64,000 nucleotides of DNA from Prosopocoilus inquinatus (GCA_036172665.1 CM069877.1:23585001-23649000), one strand, 5' to 3'. Shown: positions 19,586 to 29,537, counted from the stretch's first letter. Program-made: numbers and translations. The notes: generated from the letters alone by a model not told the origin.

Positions 19586-21060
19586 ATGGCTACGAGAAAA
19601 GTGTTGTTGAAAGACTTAAAAGTGGCCGAATTAAAAACCGAATTGGAAGAACGAGAGTTAGAAACCTGTGGTTTGAAAGGCGCACTTCAACAGCGTCTCC
19701 GATGCGATTTGTTGACAGCTGGTGAAGATCCAGAGACGTTCCTTTTCGAAATTTCGTGTGGTGCCGTCGATTTTAATAAAATCCTGAAAGATGAACTTCG
19801 AGAAATTTCTAGAGCAATCCAGAAATTTCGACGAGAAACTTCTAGAACAGTCCGGAAATTTGAAGGGTGAATTTCTAGAACAGACGAAAGGACTCGAAGA
19901 TAAACTAGTGGTAAAAATATCGGAAGAAACAAGAAACCTGCAAGAAAATGTGGAAGAAATAATATTCCAGCAGGATAACAAAATCAAAAATCTGGAACAA
20001 ATCATGGCGGGGTTGCGAGTGTTCGGGGATCAGCCACCAGTAGAAATACTAGAAAATAATGAAACCCGAATTGTGGGAGGACAAGCAGAAAATTCGAAAT
20101 TGAAAATAAAACCACCAACGTTCGATGGAAAGTCTTCTTGGCCCAACTACTTCAAACAGTTCGAAGCAGCAGCAAAGGCAAACAGATGGACGGCCCGCGA
20201 AAGAGCCACTTCGTTAATTGTGGCCTTGAGAGGGGATGCTATCGATGTGCTACAGACGATGCCGCCAGAGGAACAAGAAGACTTCGACAAGCTGGTGAAT
20301 AGGATGGAAATGCGTTACGGACAGGCCCATCTGACCGAGGTATACCATGCGCAGTTGAGGAATCGCTGTCAGAAATCCGGAGAAAGTCTTCAAGAATTCG
20401 AAGCGGACGTAGCGCGTCTGGCCCAGTTGGCATATCCCACAGCTCCCGTTGAATTCCTCAAATGTTTGACGGTGCAGACCTTCATAGATGGAATCCGTGA
20501 CCCAGACAACCAGCAGGCATTGAGAATGACCCATCCGAAGACGTCCAAGAACGCATTGGCTTATGCCTTGGAATTTGAAGCGGCGAGACGAGTCTCAAGA
20601 GGGCATGTCAAGGTGCGAGCGGCTATGGACTTCCAAGAGGAAGAAGAGGAAGAATCCGCTAACGCCAAGGTGGGATCTGCTATGAAGGAGCGACCCAGGG
20701 AATATACCACGGCCGAGGATGTTCGCCGCATTGTGGAACAGGTCTTCAAGCAGAAGAAGCCGCTGGTGTGGCCAGGAGGAAGGACATGTTCGCAGGCGAT
20801 GTCCAAAGCCCAGACAGGATCCAAGGAAGCCACAGTTAAACTAAGCCGGGTCAGTGCAGAGGGGCAAACGTCGACCCGTATTCAAAGGCCCCCAAAGACG
20901 AAAGCCAAACAAGTAATATCCCTACGGCAGTTAACCAGCAGTGTCTTCGTGGATGTTACCATTGATGACATTCCTCACACCATGTTGTTGGATACGGGTG
21001 CGACGAAGACCATCCTAAGACCCGACGTCATCAAGTCATCTGGACGCACCGAGCCGACCA
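19586..21060 (+). pseudogene. Gag of Gypsy A copy 1 (SAP domain, coiled repeats, frameshifted)
   Basis: The ATG at 19586 opens a SAP-like module (LKDLKVAELKTELEERELE..GLKGALQQRL, residues 8-40), a helix-turn-helix DNA/RNA-binding fold. In copy 3 this is followed by a run of 11-residue units of the type EQSxNxxxELR. Here most units are deleted at a short repeat (CGAGAA) near 19800 and the frame shifts, so the rest continues in another frame to 21113. That part holds the Gypsy capsid-like region (PTFDGKSSWPNYFKQFEAAAKAN, then LRGDAIDVLQTMPP and CLTVQTFIDGIRD). No CCHC knuckle was seen in gag. It would form the particle; the shift makes a 94-residue fragment. Confidence 0.8.
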
Positions 21061-21250
21061 AGTGGAGACTGAAACTGCAACTGGAACATCAGCAAGTGTC
21101 CACGGTGAAGTAGAGGTTATTATCGCCATTGGTTCAACTCCAATAAAACACCGTGCATTGGTAGCAGACCTAGTGGACGAGGCAATTTTGGGCATGGACG
21201 TCATGTGTGCCCACGGGTTTCAATTGGTTTTAAAGCGTGGCGTAATGGTG
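20930..21250 (+). pseudogene. Aspartic protease of Gypsy A copy 1, frameshifted
   Basis: [19 protein letters not shown] (20979-21035) is the retropepsin active site (D-T-G). The following flap and AILGMDVM segment (21180-21205) is read in another frame. Comparison with copy 3 near 39100 shows that one A of a short A run is missing here around 21075, which accounts for the shift. Protease cleaves the Gag-Pol precursor. Confidence 0.75.
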
Positions 21251-23326
21251 GTCAATAATGAGGAGTTGGTTCTACATCAACGAGGAGACGTGGCCGCTCG
21301 AGTAGTCCTCGCTGAAGACGTTGTATTACCCAGCAGGACTGAGGTTATCGTCCACGCAAAACTGAACGGTGTTTTTCAAGATGGGCAAGTCATTGTGGTT
21401 GAACCTAATACTGATGATCAGAAGATTGGAAGAGGAGTCCTCGTTGGGAAAATGTTGTTGACGGCAAAGAAGGAAGTACCTGTCCGCCTGATGAGCATCA
21501 ATTATTTCTCCGTCAGTATCGAGAAAGGAACCATCTTGGGAAGCTGCACCATGGTGTCCTCCATCTCCCGCCAACTTGAAATAAACGTGCCAGAAGCGAA
21601 AGTCCCAATGAAATTATGGGAAATGGTTATGTCAACAGCCCAGGAATTGACTCCAGACCAGAAGACAAAAGCAAAGAATCTGATCGGCCGCTATCAAGAT
21701 GTATTCGAGGTAGAAAATGGATCCAAGGGAAGAACTGATGTCGTGAAACACAAAATAGAGACTGGAGAAGAAATACCTATCCGTCAAGCCCCAAGGCGAT
21801 TACCGTTGGCGAAGCGTGAGGAAGCGGAACGCATTAATCGCGAGATGGAAAAGGATAATGTAACAGAACCATCAAGCAGCCCGTGTGCGTCACCAGTAGT
21901 GCTTGTGAAGAAGAAGGATGGGTCCACCAGGTTCTGTGTGGACTACCGGTTACTCAACAATGTCACCAAGAAGGATAGCTATCCCCTGCCACGGATTGAT
22001 GATACCCTGGACACCCTGGCCGGCTCAAAGATCTTCTCAACTTTGGACTTAAAGAGTGGATATTGGCAAGAGGAGCTGGCGCCCGAAGATCGAGAAAACA
22101 CGGCGTTTTCCATTGGTATGGGTCTGTGGCAGTTCACAGTAATGCCATTCGGGTTATGTAATGCCCCAGCGACATTCGAGAGGTTAATGGAGACGGTTCT
22201 GAAAGGTCTGTCCTGGACAACGTGCATGGTGTACCTTGACGACATAATTGTCGTGGGAAAGACGTTCGACGACCACCTGGGAAACCTGGAAGGATTGTTC
22301 CAGCGGCTTCGCGGAGCTGGACTAAAGCTTAGCCTCAAGAAGTGTCACCTGTTCGAGAAGGAAGTGAATTACCTGGGGCACATTGTTAATGGAAATGGAA
22401 TCGCCGTGGACCCTGTGAAGATTCAGGTGGTGAAAGACTGGCCAACTCCCAGAAATAAACACCAAATAAGGAGTTTCCTTGGCCTGTGCACTTACTATCG
22501 GCGCTACGTTCCTGGATTTGCAGACATTGCTAAGCCGTTGACAAAACTCACTGAAGAAGGTCGTCCATTTGAATGGGACCAACAGTGTCAAATTGGCTTT
22601 GAACAACTAAAGCAATACTTGATTAGTGCTCCTATTCTGAGTTATCCTCTCCCGGAAGGAAAATTCGTCGTGGACACAGATGCTAGCAACGTTGGGATTG
22701 GTGGCGTACTCTCCCAGATACAAGAGGGGCAAGAGAAGGTGATCGGCTACTTCAGTAAAGTCCTATCAAAGCCGGAACGAAACTATTGCGTCACAAGAAG
22801 GGAATTGCTAGCCGTCGTAAAAACGATAGAACACTTCTACAAGTACTTGTATGGTAGACGCTTCCTGCTGAGAACCGACCACGCCGCTCTAAAATGGCTT
22901 CTCCGTTTCAAGAACCCAGAAGGGCAAGTTGCACGATGGATCGAACGACTTCAGGAGTACGATTTTGAAATTCAGCATCGGGCAGGAACTAGCCATCGAA
23001 ATGCCGATGCTTTGTCGAGAAGACCCTGTGCCGAAGAGTGTAAGCACTGTAGTCGTTTGGACGAGAAAGTAGCCACGACTGCGAGAACAGCCATTGCTGA
23101 CGACAAATGGCAAGCCGAAGAACTGCGAAGAGACCAGGAGAACGACCCGGATTTGAAATTAGTGCTAGAGTGGAAAAGCAGGGACGCGAGGCCTACCTGG
23201 GAAGAGGTAGCACCATGTGCACCGTCCGTAAAATCATACTGGGCGCAGTGGGACTCCATAGTGTTGGATCGTGGTCTTCTGAGACGAAGCATAGAAAATC
23301 AGGAAGGCATGGAACAGAAGACATAG
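21062..23326 (+). CDS. Reverse transcriptase and RNase H of Gypsy A copy 1
   Basis: 754 codons. The end of protease (ILGMD) is followed by RT with [45 protein letters not shown] and the catalytic VYLDDIIV (near residues 388-395). RNase H follows, with FVVDTDASNVGIGGVLSQ, a TRRELLAVVKTIEHF glutamate helix, and LRTDHAALKWLL; the linker ends in HRAGTSHRNADALSRRP. Together they copy the RNA genome to DNA in the particle. The frame ends at a TAG (23324) where copies 2 and 3 have CAG, so integrase is separated by a single nonsense change. The upstream ATG used here is only the first in frame; the natural product is a polyprotein. Confidence 0.9.
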   Translation: METETATGTSASVHGEVEVIIAIGSTPIKHRALVADLVDEAILGMDVMCAHGFQLVLKRGVMVVNNEELVLHQRGDVAARVVLAEDVVLPSRTEVIVHAKLNGVFQDGQVIVVEPNTDDQKIGRGVLVGKMLLTAKKEVPVRLMSINYFSVSIEKGTILGSCTMVSSISRQLEINVPEAKVPMKLWEMVMSTAQELTPDQKTKAKNLIGRYQDVFEVENGSKGRTDVVKHKIETGEEIPIRQAPRRLPLAKREEAERINREMEKDNVTEPSSSPCASPVVLVKKKDGSTRFCVDYRLLNNVTKKDSYPLPRIDDTLDTLAGSKIFSTLDLKSGYWQEELAPEDRENTAFSIGMGLWQFTVMPFGLCNAPATFERLMETVLKGLSWTTCMVYLDDIIVVGKTFDDHLGNLEGLFQRLRGAGLKLSLKKCHLFEKEVNYLGHIVNGNGIAVDPVKIQVVKDWPTPRNKHQIRSFLGLCTYYRRYVPGFADIAKPLTKLTEEGRPFEWDQQCQIGFEQLKQYLISAPILSYPLPEGKFVVDTDASNVGIGGVLSQIQEGQEKVIGYFSKVLSKPERNYCVTRRELLAVVKTIEHFYKYLYGRRFLLRTDHAALKWLLRFKNPEGQVARWIERLQEYDFEIQHRAGTSHRNADALSRRPCAEECKHCSRLDEKVATTARTAIADDKWQAEELRRDQENDPDLKLVLEWKSRDARPTWEEVAPCAPSVKSYWAQWDSIVLDRGLLRRSIENQEGMEQKT

Positions 23327-23347
23327 TTACTAATCCCCAAGAATAGG

Positions 23348-24274
23348 GTGCCAGAAGTTCTGAGGGAACTTCACGATGGAACTTCGGGAGGGCATCTGGG
23401 AGTTAAGAAGACTATGGAGAAGGTGCGCGAAAGATTTTACTGGGTGAACTGCAAGGAAGACGTGAAGGATTGGTGCAGAAAGTGTGCAGTCTGCGCAGCC
23501 AGTAACGGCCCCCGCAGGCGGGGTAAGGCTCCCATGAGACAGTACAACGTTGGAAGTCCTTTTGAGAGAGTTGCCATCGATGTAGCCGGCCCGTTTCCAG
23601 AAACGAATGGTGGAAACAAGTACATCGTCGTGGTAATGGACTACTTTAGTAAGTGGGTTGAAGCTTACGCCCTACCTAACCAAGAGGCGGTCACTATTGC
23701 GGAAGTCCTTGTCAGGGAATGGATCAGTCGGTATGGTGCACCTATGGAACTGCATTCAGACCAAGGAAGGAACTTTGAATCGGCCTTGTTCAAGAACGTG
23801 TGTACTCTGCTCGGCGTACGAAAAACTAGAACAACTGCACTCCACCCACAGTCGGACGGAATGGTGGAAAGGTTCAATAGAACCATCAACCGACATTTGT
23901 CCAAGGTCGTTTCCAATCATCAGAGGGACTGGGATACGTACATCCCCCTGTTTCTAATGGCATCTGTTCATGAGACAACAGGGGAGACTCCCGCGAAAGT
24001 GGTATTCGGGCGAGAGCCGAGACTGCCCTGCGACCTGAAGTTTGGTGTGAAGCTTGGCGAAGTCTCTGCCGACGAAGATTACGTGAGCAAATTACGCAGG
24101 AAAATGGATGACATCCACAACCAAGTGCGTCACAATATACAGACGGCCAGCGATCGGATGAAGGAGCACTATGACATCAACGCTCAACACGGGGGATACC
24201 AACCTGGAGCACTGGTCTGGCTTTATAACCCCCAAAGACGTCGAGGCCTCTCCCCAAAACTGCAGACCTCTTGA
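23348..24274 (+). CDS. Integrase of Gypsy A copy 1
   Basis: 308 codons in the same frame as RT. The HHCC zinc-binding region (HDGTSGGHLG ... CRKCAVC) is followed by the DDE core: IDVAGPFP, HSDQGRNFES and DGMVERFNRT. The TGA at 24272 replaces a Trp codon found in copy 3, cutting the C-terminal tail. A few codons near 23960 (YRS region) are missing compared with the other copies. The domain joins element ends to host DNA. In-frame continuation after the stop leads into the macrodomain segment. Confidence 0.9.
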   Translation: MPEVLRELHDGTSGGHLGVKKTMEKVRERFYWVNCKEDVKDWCRKCAVCAASNGPRRRGKAPMRQYNVGSPFERVAIDVAGPFPETNGGNKYIVVVMDYFSKWVEAYALPNQEAVTIAEVLVREWISRYGAPMELHSDQGRNFESALFKNVCTLLGVRKTRTTALHPQSDGMVERFNRTINRHLSKVVSNHQRDWDTYIPLFLMASVHETTGETPAKVVFGREPRLPCDLKFGVKLGEVSADEDYVSKLRRKMDDIHNQVRHNIQTASDRMKEHYDINAQHGGYQPGALVWLYNPQRRRGLSPKLQTS

Positions 24275-24289
24275 GAAGGTCCTTACAGA

Positions 24290-25258
24290 GTGATGAAACG
24301 GATCAACGACGTCGTTTACCGCATCAAGAAGGTCCCTCATGGCAAACCCAAAGTAATCCACTTCAACCGGATAGCCCCTTACCATGGAGAAGCAGATGAA
24401 GGGACAGTACAAAGGGCGCAAGTTTCCGTAGTGAACTTCGAAACCTTCATGTCTCATCACGCCGAAGGAAGCAAGGCACGGTTTGGAGTGACCACGGAGA
24501 AGCAACAAGATCTCTTTAAAGTGCCACTGGAGTACAGTCTGGCCCACTGCGTAGCGGAAGACCTGAAAATGTCCAAAGGAATCGCTCAGGTGTTTAGGAA
24601 GAAATTTGGCCAAATCGAGGAGCTACGAAGTCAGCATCCCGTGGTAGGCAAGAGCTTGCAGATCATTGATTCGACGGCAGATCGGAGGCGCCACGTGCAT
24701 TATTTAGTCACTAAGAAGACATCAAGCGGTAAACCTGACTATCAAAGTATGTGGAGAGCCCTATATAGCCTGAGGAGACAGCTAATAGAGAACCATCAGA
24801 TGAAGTTAGCCATCCCCAAATTGGGCTGCGGATTGGACGGACTAGACTGGAGAGTAATTCGAAGAATGCTGGAAGTCATCTTCCACAGAACGGGAATTGA
24901 AGTCCTAGTCTGCAGCCACCACCCACAGGCAACAGTCAGCAACAGCAAAACCGTAGACTGCTACGTCTTCCAGACGGGAAGTTGCAAGAATGGGCCAGCA
25001 TGTAGATTCCGACACCCTCCTTCAAGACTATCACCAGGAACATTTCGAGACGAAACGTTTTTAAGAAGGGGGCAGTGTGGCGCGCCACACGGCTTAGCTC
25101 AAGGCGTCAAGAAGTCGGTTCGTTATGCCTCATTGGCTGCCACGCCACCGGGGTCTACATCGAACAGACTAGACTTTTCCGGCGATGGAACAAACTCGAA
25201 TCTTCCAGCGTGGAGAATTCGCGACGGCCGCAAACGATATAAAATCAGCCAAAGTTGA
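24290..25258 (+). CDS. Integrase tail, TARG1/OARD1-like macrodomain and CCCH zinc finger
   Basis: 322 codons, in frame with integrase. Residues 1-33 are the integrase tail (KVIHFNRIAPY resembles the GPY/F end). Residues 72-210 form a macrodomain of the TARG1/OARD1 type: DLF..P.EYSLAHCVAEDL, GIAQVFRKKFG, YLVTKKTSSGKP, and LAIPKLGCGLDGLDW. The GCGLD aspartate and the FRKKFG lysines correspond to the catalytic region of human TARG1, which removes ADP-ribose from protein acidic residues; activity here is an inference. Residues 224-242 are a C-x7-C-x5-C-x3-H zinc finger, an RNA-binding type. The frame crosses the polypurine tract and reads about 180 nt into the 3' LTR. This segment is open while every other gene in the copy is broken. 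Confidence 0.85.
   Translation: MMKRINDVVYRIKKVPHGKPKVIHFNRIAPYHGEADEGTVQRAQVSVVNFETFMSHHAEGSKARFGVTTEKQQDLFKVPLEYSLAHCVAEDLKMSKGIAQVFRKKFGQIEELRSQHPVVGKSLQIIDSTADRRRHVHYLVTKKTSSGKPDYQSMWRALYSLRRQLIENHQMKLAIPKLGCGLDGLDWRVIRRMLEVIFHRTGIEVLVCSHHPQATVSNSKTVDCYVFQTGSCKNGPACRFRHPPSRLSPGTFRDETFLRRGQCGAPHGLAQGVKKSVRYASLAATPPGSTSNRLDFSGDGTNSNLPAWRIRDGRKRYKISQS
25063..25075 (+). other. Polypurine tract, Gypsy A copy 1
   Basis: AAGAAGGGGGCAG directly before the 3' LTR primes plus-strand DNA. It lies inside the macrodomain reading frame. Copy 3 has the same tract at 43103-43115; copy 2 has an altered one ending at 35636. Confidence 0.75.
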
Positions 25259-25425
25259 CTCACCAGTCAGTCGAATTCTAACAGCGATCGTCGAAGTTAG
25301 ACTTTTAGTGTGTACATAAATTGTTACAAATAAATTAGTTTTTAAGCTTTATTAAATTACGGTTAAGTTTTTATCGAGTGTTTTATTCGTTTAAATAAAT
25401 AAATTTAAACCCTAGAAACGTAACA
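25076..25425 (+). repeat. 3' LTR, Gypsy A copy 1
   Basis: 350 bp, about four substitutions from the 5' LTR (for example ACCC/ACAC at position 13). Followed by the ATAC duplication. Confidence 0.9.
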
Positions 25426-26176
25426 ATACTTTATTTAAAAATACCTATTAATTGAAATGGTATTGAATATGGGTGAGTAAACGTAGTATCCCTTTCCCCG
25501 CTGCCCAAATCGTAAGTCATGCGTCGATCTTTCGCTAACGTTCGAGGGAGGAGCACGCATGTTGCTTCTCTGACTTACATAACCTTTTTTATGCGCAAGG
25601 TAGAACGTTGGTTTGCAACTACGATAGACTAAAGTGCTGCAGGGGTGTCACAATAGGTGCATTCCATTCGAGGTTGTGACGCCTCGGGGCACAAAGCCTG
25701 GAGCACCCCAGAGTCACTCAGGGTTACCTGTTCAATGGAACAGCTAATAAGCCATCGTATGACGAAAATTAATGGCGCGAAATTTGTCCAGTAGGTCGGC
25801 GCGCAGGTCGTATTCAATGCTGTCGCATATTACAGCGAACTTTAAATTCACCATACTTCTGAGTTTTAATTGATAAATAAAACATATTTTACTTCGACTT
25901 GAACTTTAGTACATTATTATTGGTTTCAATTTTTCTTTATATATCATCAAACTGAAGAAAAATATTTCTCACACTCTACAATTAAAGTAAGTTCCTATGT
26001 CAATGGCCATCTTACTTAATCTGAGGTTGGTATTGACCGTCTGATGAATAGTTTATAAGAATAAATTACATTCTGGACTACTTAGGAGTATGGAATTTAT
26101 AGAATCAGAAATTATACTGAAGGTAAATATAAACAAAAAATAAAGTATAAATTATACAAGCCTGTTTTTTTATTAG

Positions 26177-27339
26177 GACCTTTTTGTAACCTTCTTAGAC
26201 TCTGAAGACTCCACTTCAAGCTCAGACTCTGAGTTGTTATTTTTTGAGAATGAAACGAACAAACGAAGCCTGTGTGTGCGCATTAAAGATTATGTGGAGG
26301 TTGTGCACCAGTACAGTGAATTTGAATTTAAAAAGCATTTTAGAATGTGCAGAACTACTGTCTATAATGGAATAGGTAAAAATTGTACATCGCCTGTGGT
26401 ATATTGTTAATTAAAAAAAGAATATACTTTATAGATTTATTAAGAACTTCTGATGCTATGCCAAAGTCCAAAGGAGGAAGAATATGTATTACTTCAGAAA
26501 AATCATTTTTATTAGTAATATGGTACATGAGCAATCAAGAAAGTTTCCGACAAGTTGCAGATCGTTTTGATGTCACTGTTAGTTCAGCCTACCGATGTTT
26601 AAGGCGTGTACTTAAATTCCTACTTTCACTGAGAGCAAAAGTAATTAAGTGGCCTGATAATGAAAATGCAAATGTTATTATAGAAGGTTTCCACAGAAAA
26701 AAGGGCATCAATAATATCATAGGAGCAGTTGATGGTAGTCACCTTGAAATTCCTAAACCATCTGCTGATCAAGCCGCCTACATTAATAGAAAAAATTATC
26801 ACAGTTTATTATTGCAAGGTATAGTAAATCACCGTAAAAAGTTTATAGATGTTTTCTGCGGTGAGTCAGGATCACTCCATGATGCACGCCTGCTGCGAAA
26901 ATCTGCCATATATGCAAAAATTCTCAATACTCCAAATATAGTGGGACAAAATTTTATCATTGGCGATTCAGCTTATCCTAACTTGCATTGGCTCATCACA
27001 CCATTTAAAGATAATGGGAATTTGCAACAACAACAGAATACTTTTAATTATAGATTATCGGCAACAAGGATTGTTGTAGAACACACATTTGGCCTTCTGA
27101 AAAGCAGATTTCGCCGTCTACGTAAATTCCATAATATTGACATGAAACTATGCAGTGAAATGATAATGGCAGCTTGCATTCTGCATAACATAAGTATAGA
27201 TGCAAATGATTTGATTGAAGCTGTCAATCACGATTTTAATCAACCACAACATATGCCATATCATAATCACGAACATGTACCTTCGGTGCAGCATATAGAC
27301 AGAAGGCAGCAAGTTTTCAATGAAATGTTTAATATATAA
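26177..27339 (+). CDS. PIF/Harbinger transposase, two visible exons
   Basis: Exon 26177-26375 encodes DSEDSTSSSDSELLFF...HFRMCRTTVYNGI. A 59-bp intron (GTAAAA at 26376, TTATAG ending 26434) joins in frame to exon 26435-27339. An AG at 26175-26176 may be a further acceptor, so a small first exon with the start codon may lie upstream. The DDE triad is visible: GAVDGSHLEI, IIGDSAYPN, and VVEHTFGLLKSRFRRL. An HTH-like segment (ESFRQVADRFDVTVSSAYRCL) precedes it. The exons are open, with no stops or shifts. The protein works with a Myb-like partner that binds the ends and brings it into the nucleus; the partner gene here is damaged. Confidence 0.88.
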
Positions 27340-27644
27340 TTTCTATGTTTATATAATAAAACTAGTATTTCATATTGTTTGTTTTTTAAAAACTTTATTC
27401 AAAAAATAACAAACTTTGAAAAATATAAAAATTGAAAAACTATCCATTCCAACAGTAACAAACGATATATCCACTCCAAAAGTAACAAAATGAAGTTAAA
27501 AGAAGTTACAAGACAAACAATCATACATATTTCACATGTGCGAAAGTAACTATTTTCAGAAATAATATTATCAAAATAAAACTCATATAATTTGTCTTCA
27601 CTTAACTTATAACATACAAGATGTCGAACAACACTATCTTATTT

Positions 27645-28552
27645 TCAATTGTTTTTTAAATTTAAATAATGTTCAAAGAGATCCATTTTTCTTTGTTCTA
27701 GAGCTACTTTGTCCTTATGTCTTTGATCTCTTTTTGCATATTCTTCTTTCTTCATTGCTTTCAGTTTTTTTTCACTTTTTCTTCGTTTTGTGGTATCATG
27801 TTCAATACTTGTTTGGACTGTATCTGCAGGTGCAGCACGCTTTTGCATAACACCCTTTTCTATATCCTCTTGTCTAACATCCTCTTGCACAGGATTATCT
27901 TGTACATAACCATTATTAGGTTTATCTGTGTTTGTTGCTAACAATTCAGATTGATTAGAATTAATGGAGTGTGTGCAATCATTCGTAGGATTCTTTCCTA
28001 GGATATCGTCTAAATCATCACAAAATTGAAATCTTGAGGGACCACAACCAGTTCTCTTTTTATTATCTTGAGCTTTTCAATAGCTTTTCACTAAACTCTT
28101 CCATTTGTTTTGGACCATTGTCGAATTCACTGCAAACTTCATACTTTGCAAGTCATTGGCAACATTTTCGTAAACATCTTTTCTTTTCCGAGGATTATCC
28201 AATCCATTGACTGGATTAATGCACCCACCTGGTTGTGTTTCCAAGTGTATGCTTGCTTACTGCAAATACTATTAGTTTCTTTACTTGTACTTCCAATATC
28301 TAATTCCACATCACTTTCACTTTCTGTTCTCGTGCCCTTTTCATTTTCTTCTGATTTGGCATGTTGTAGCAATAAATTCGCAAAGCGTTCATCTGTAAAA
28401 TGTTTTCATTTTTACTGTATAGTTACTTACATGTAATGGAGTACAATCTTACCTGTTACTGCTTTACGATAATCAGCATTGCTCACGATTAACGTATAAT
28501 GCGTGTTTGATTCAGGTTCAAATAACGATAACTCACGATCTTCGTTAGCCAT
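27645..28552 (-). pseudogene. Harbinger Myb/SANT-like partner protein, damaged
   Basis: The minus-strand start at 28552 gives MANEDRELSLFEPES; exon 1 ends at 28453 with a GTAAGA donor. A 60-bp intron (28393-28452) joins in phase to exon 2, DERFANLLLQHAK. The trihelix/Myb-like region follows (YTWKHNQVGALI ... NPRKRKDVYENVANDLQSM ... MVQNKWKSLVKSY), but the frame shifts near 28218 and meets a stop near 28074. The basic coiled C-terminus (KKLKAMKKEEYAKRDQRHKDK) ends at 27645. In active Harbinger elements this protein recognises the element ends; this copy is probably non-functional. Confidence 0.75.
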
Positions 28553-28835
28553 TTTCGAGCACAACAAATACAAGATATAATCTTAAAACATGCAAATCAG
28601 CTAATGAGGGCTTGACGCCTCTAGTTATTTGCTGGTCCTCGAAGGGTTAGGGGAAAGTGTGACCTTGGGGCATAAAGCTCTCACTCGGTGTCGAGCTCGT
28701 ACGAAAAGGAACGCAGGGTTTTAAACCCGAGGCAGCTCGGAGCTGCTCTTTTGCGTGAAAGGAATGCAGCCAATATGGGCACATAGTGATGAACAGGCCC
28801 ACAACGTTTCTGGCGCATATTCGTAAAAAACAATC

Positions 28836-29537
28836 GAGATCGAGGATATCGAGTATTTTGAAACGTGACATACATTGTCACGTTATTGAAACGTTTCAGA
28901 AACATTCGTTGTAACCTAGATAAATTCGTAACAATAACGTTAACATCTTAGAACTATACTCAGATATTAATTTTCAGTAAGAAGATAATTTTTTTCTAGA
29001 ATGTTGGAATTATCCTGCTAAATTCTAAAAGACGACACTTTGCATATATAGATTTTATTTCTTCTTACGTTAATAGAAGATACTATTTTACATGTTTTTG
29101 CCTATAAGATGAATTCAGTGTTTAAAATAATAAAAGCGAATTAAATAAAAATGATGAAAAGATTGTAATTACAATTTGACAAGGAGCAAACGCAATTTAA
29201 AAGTCGACGTTTCGCTGTATGTTAACAGTCAAGATAAAAAATAATAAGGGGTAAACTAAGTAAGAGGAAGATTCGACTTCTTCATTGCTGAAGACGTCAG
29301 AGAATCATCAAAAATTATAATCTAACGATATAAATTAATTTACATGCATATTTTTTGATCAAAAATCGTACTTCTACATTTTTTAGTACTCAATAAAAAA
29401 ATAAAATAGTAAAATCTTTTAGTTTTTCAGCAATATCTAATGAATTTGTGATTTTATTCGACTTTTTATATATTAAAATATATATATATAATAAAATATG
29501 AATTTAATGCAATATTTCAAAGTCATGGTGTCCCAGA
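28836..29537. other. Loop of foldback element 1, AT-rich
   Basis: Flanked by the innermost matched arm pieces (28773-28835 and 29538-29597). No ORF. CAGCGAAACGTC at 29209 on the minus strand faintly resembles the end of a hammerhead motif, but the CUGANGA box is missing. Confidence 0.5.

Larger units (their letters stand above)
18481..25425 (+). mobile_element. Gypsy family A, copy 1, full length, TSD ATAC
   Basis: Two 350-bp LTRs differing at about four positions (near 1 percent), ATAC on each side (18477-18480, 25426-25429), a primer site, SAP-type gag, protease, RT, RNase H, integrase, macrodomain and CCCH finger, and a polypurine tract. The young LTRs contrast with breaks in gag (repeat deletion), protease (one-base deletion near 21075), RNase H-integrase linker (TAG at 23324) and integrase tail (TGA at 24272). 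Its leader carries a 645-bp hammerhead unit. No env-like ORF is present. Confidence 0.9.
25656..28772. mobile_element. PIF/Harbinger element with transposase and Myb-like gene
   Basis: Inserted in the left arm of foldback element 1. Ends AGGTGCATTCCATTCG and, inverted, GGCTGCATTCCTTTCA are short TIRs. The opposite arm gives the empty site CACAATATGGG, which leaves a 3-bp duplication within CAATA. It carries the usual pair of divergent/convergent Harbinger genes: transposase on plus and a Myb/SANT-like protein on minus. The left 0.5 kb (25656-26176) is non-coding. Confidence 0.75.

Noticed and set aside
23324..24274. C-to-T/G-to-A biased stops as evidence of a mutator (RIP or deaminase)
   Set aside because: CAG, CAA and TGG codons can only become stops by such single transitions, so the bias among stops is expected; a genome-wide substitution spectrum would be needed.
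24290..25258. Envelope gene downstream of Gypsy integrase
   Set aside because: No signal peptide, furin-like site or membrane segment; the sequence is a macrodomain plus CCCH finger in frame with Pol.
29203..29240. Further hammerhead motif in the loop of foldback element 1
   Set aside because: GAAACGTC and a 4-bp stem are present, but the CUGANGA box is missing.
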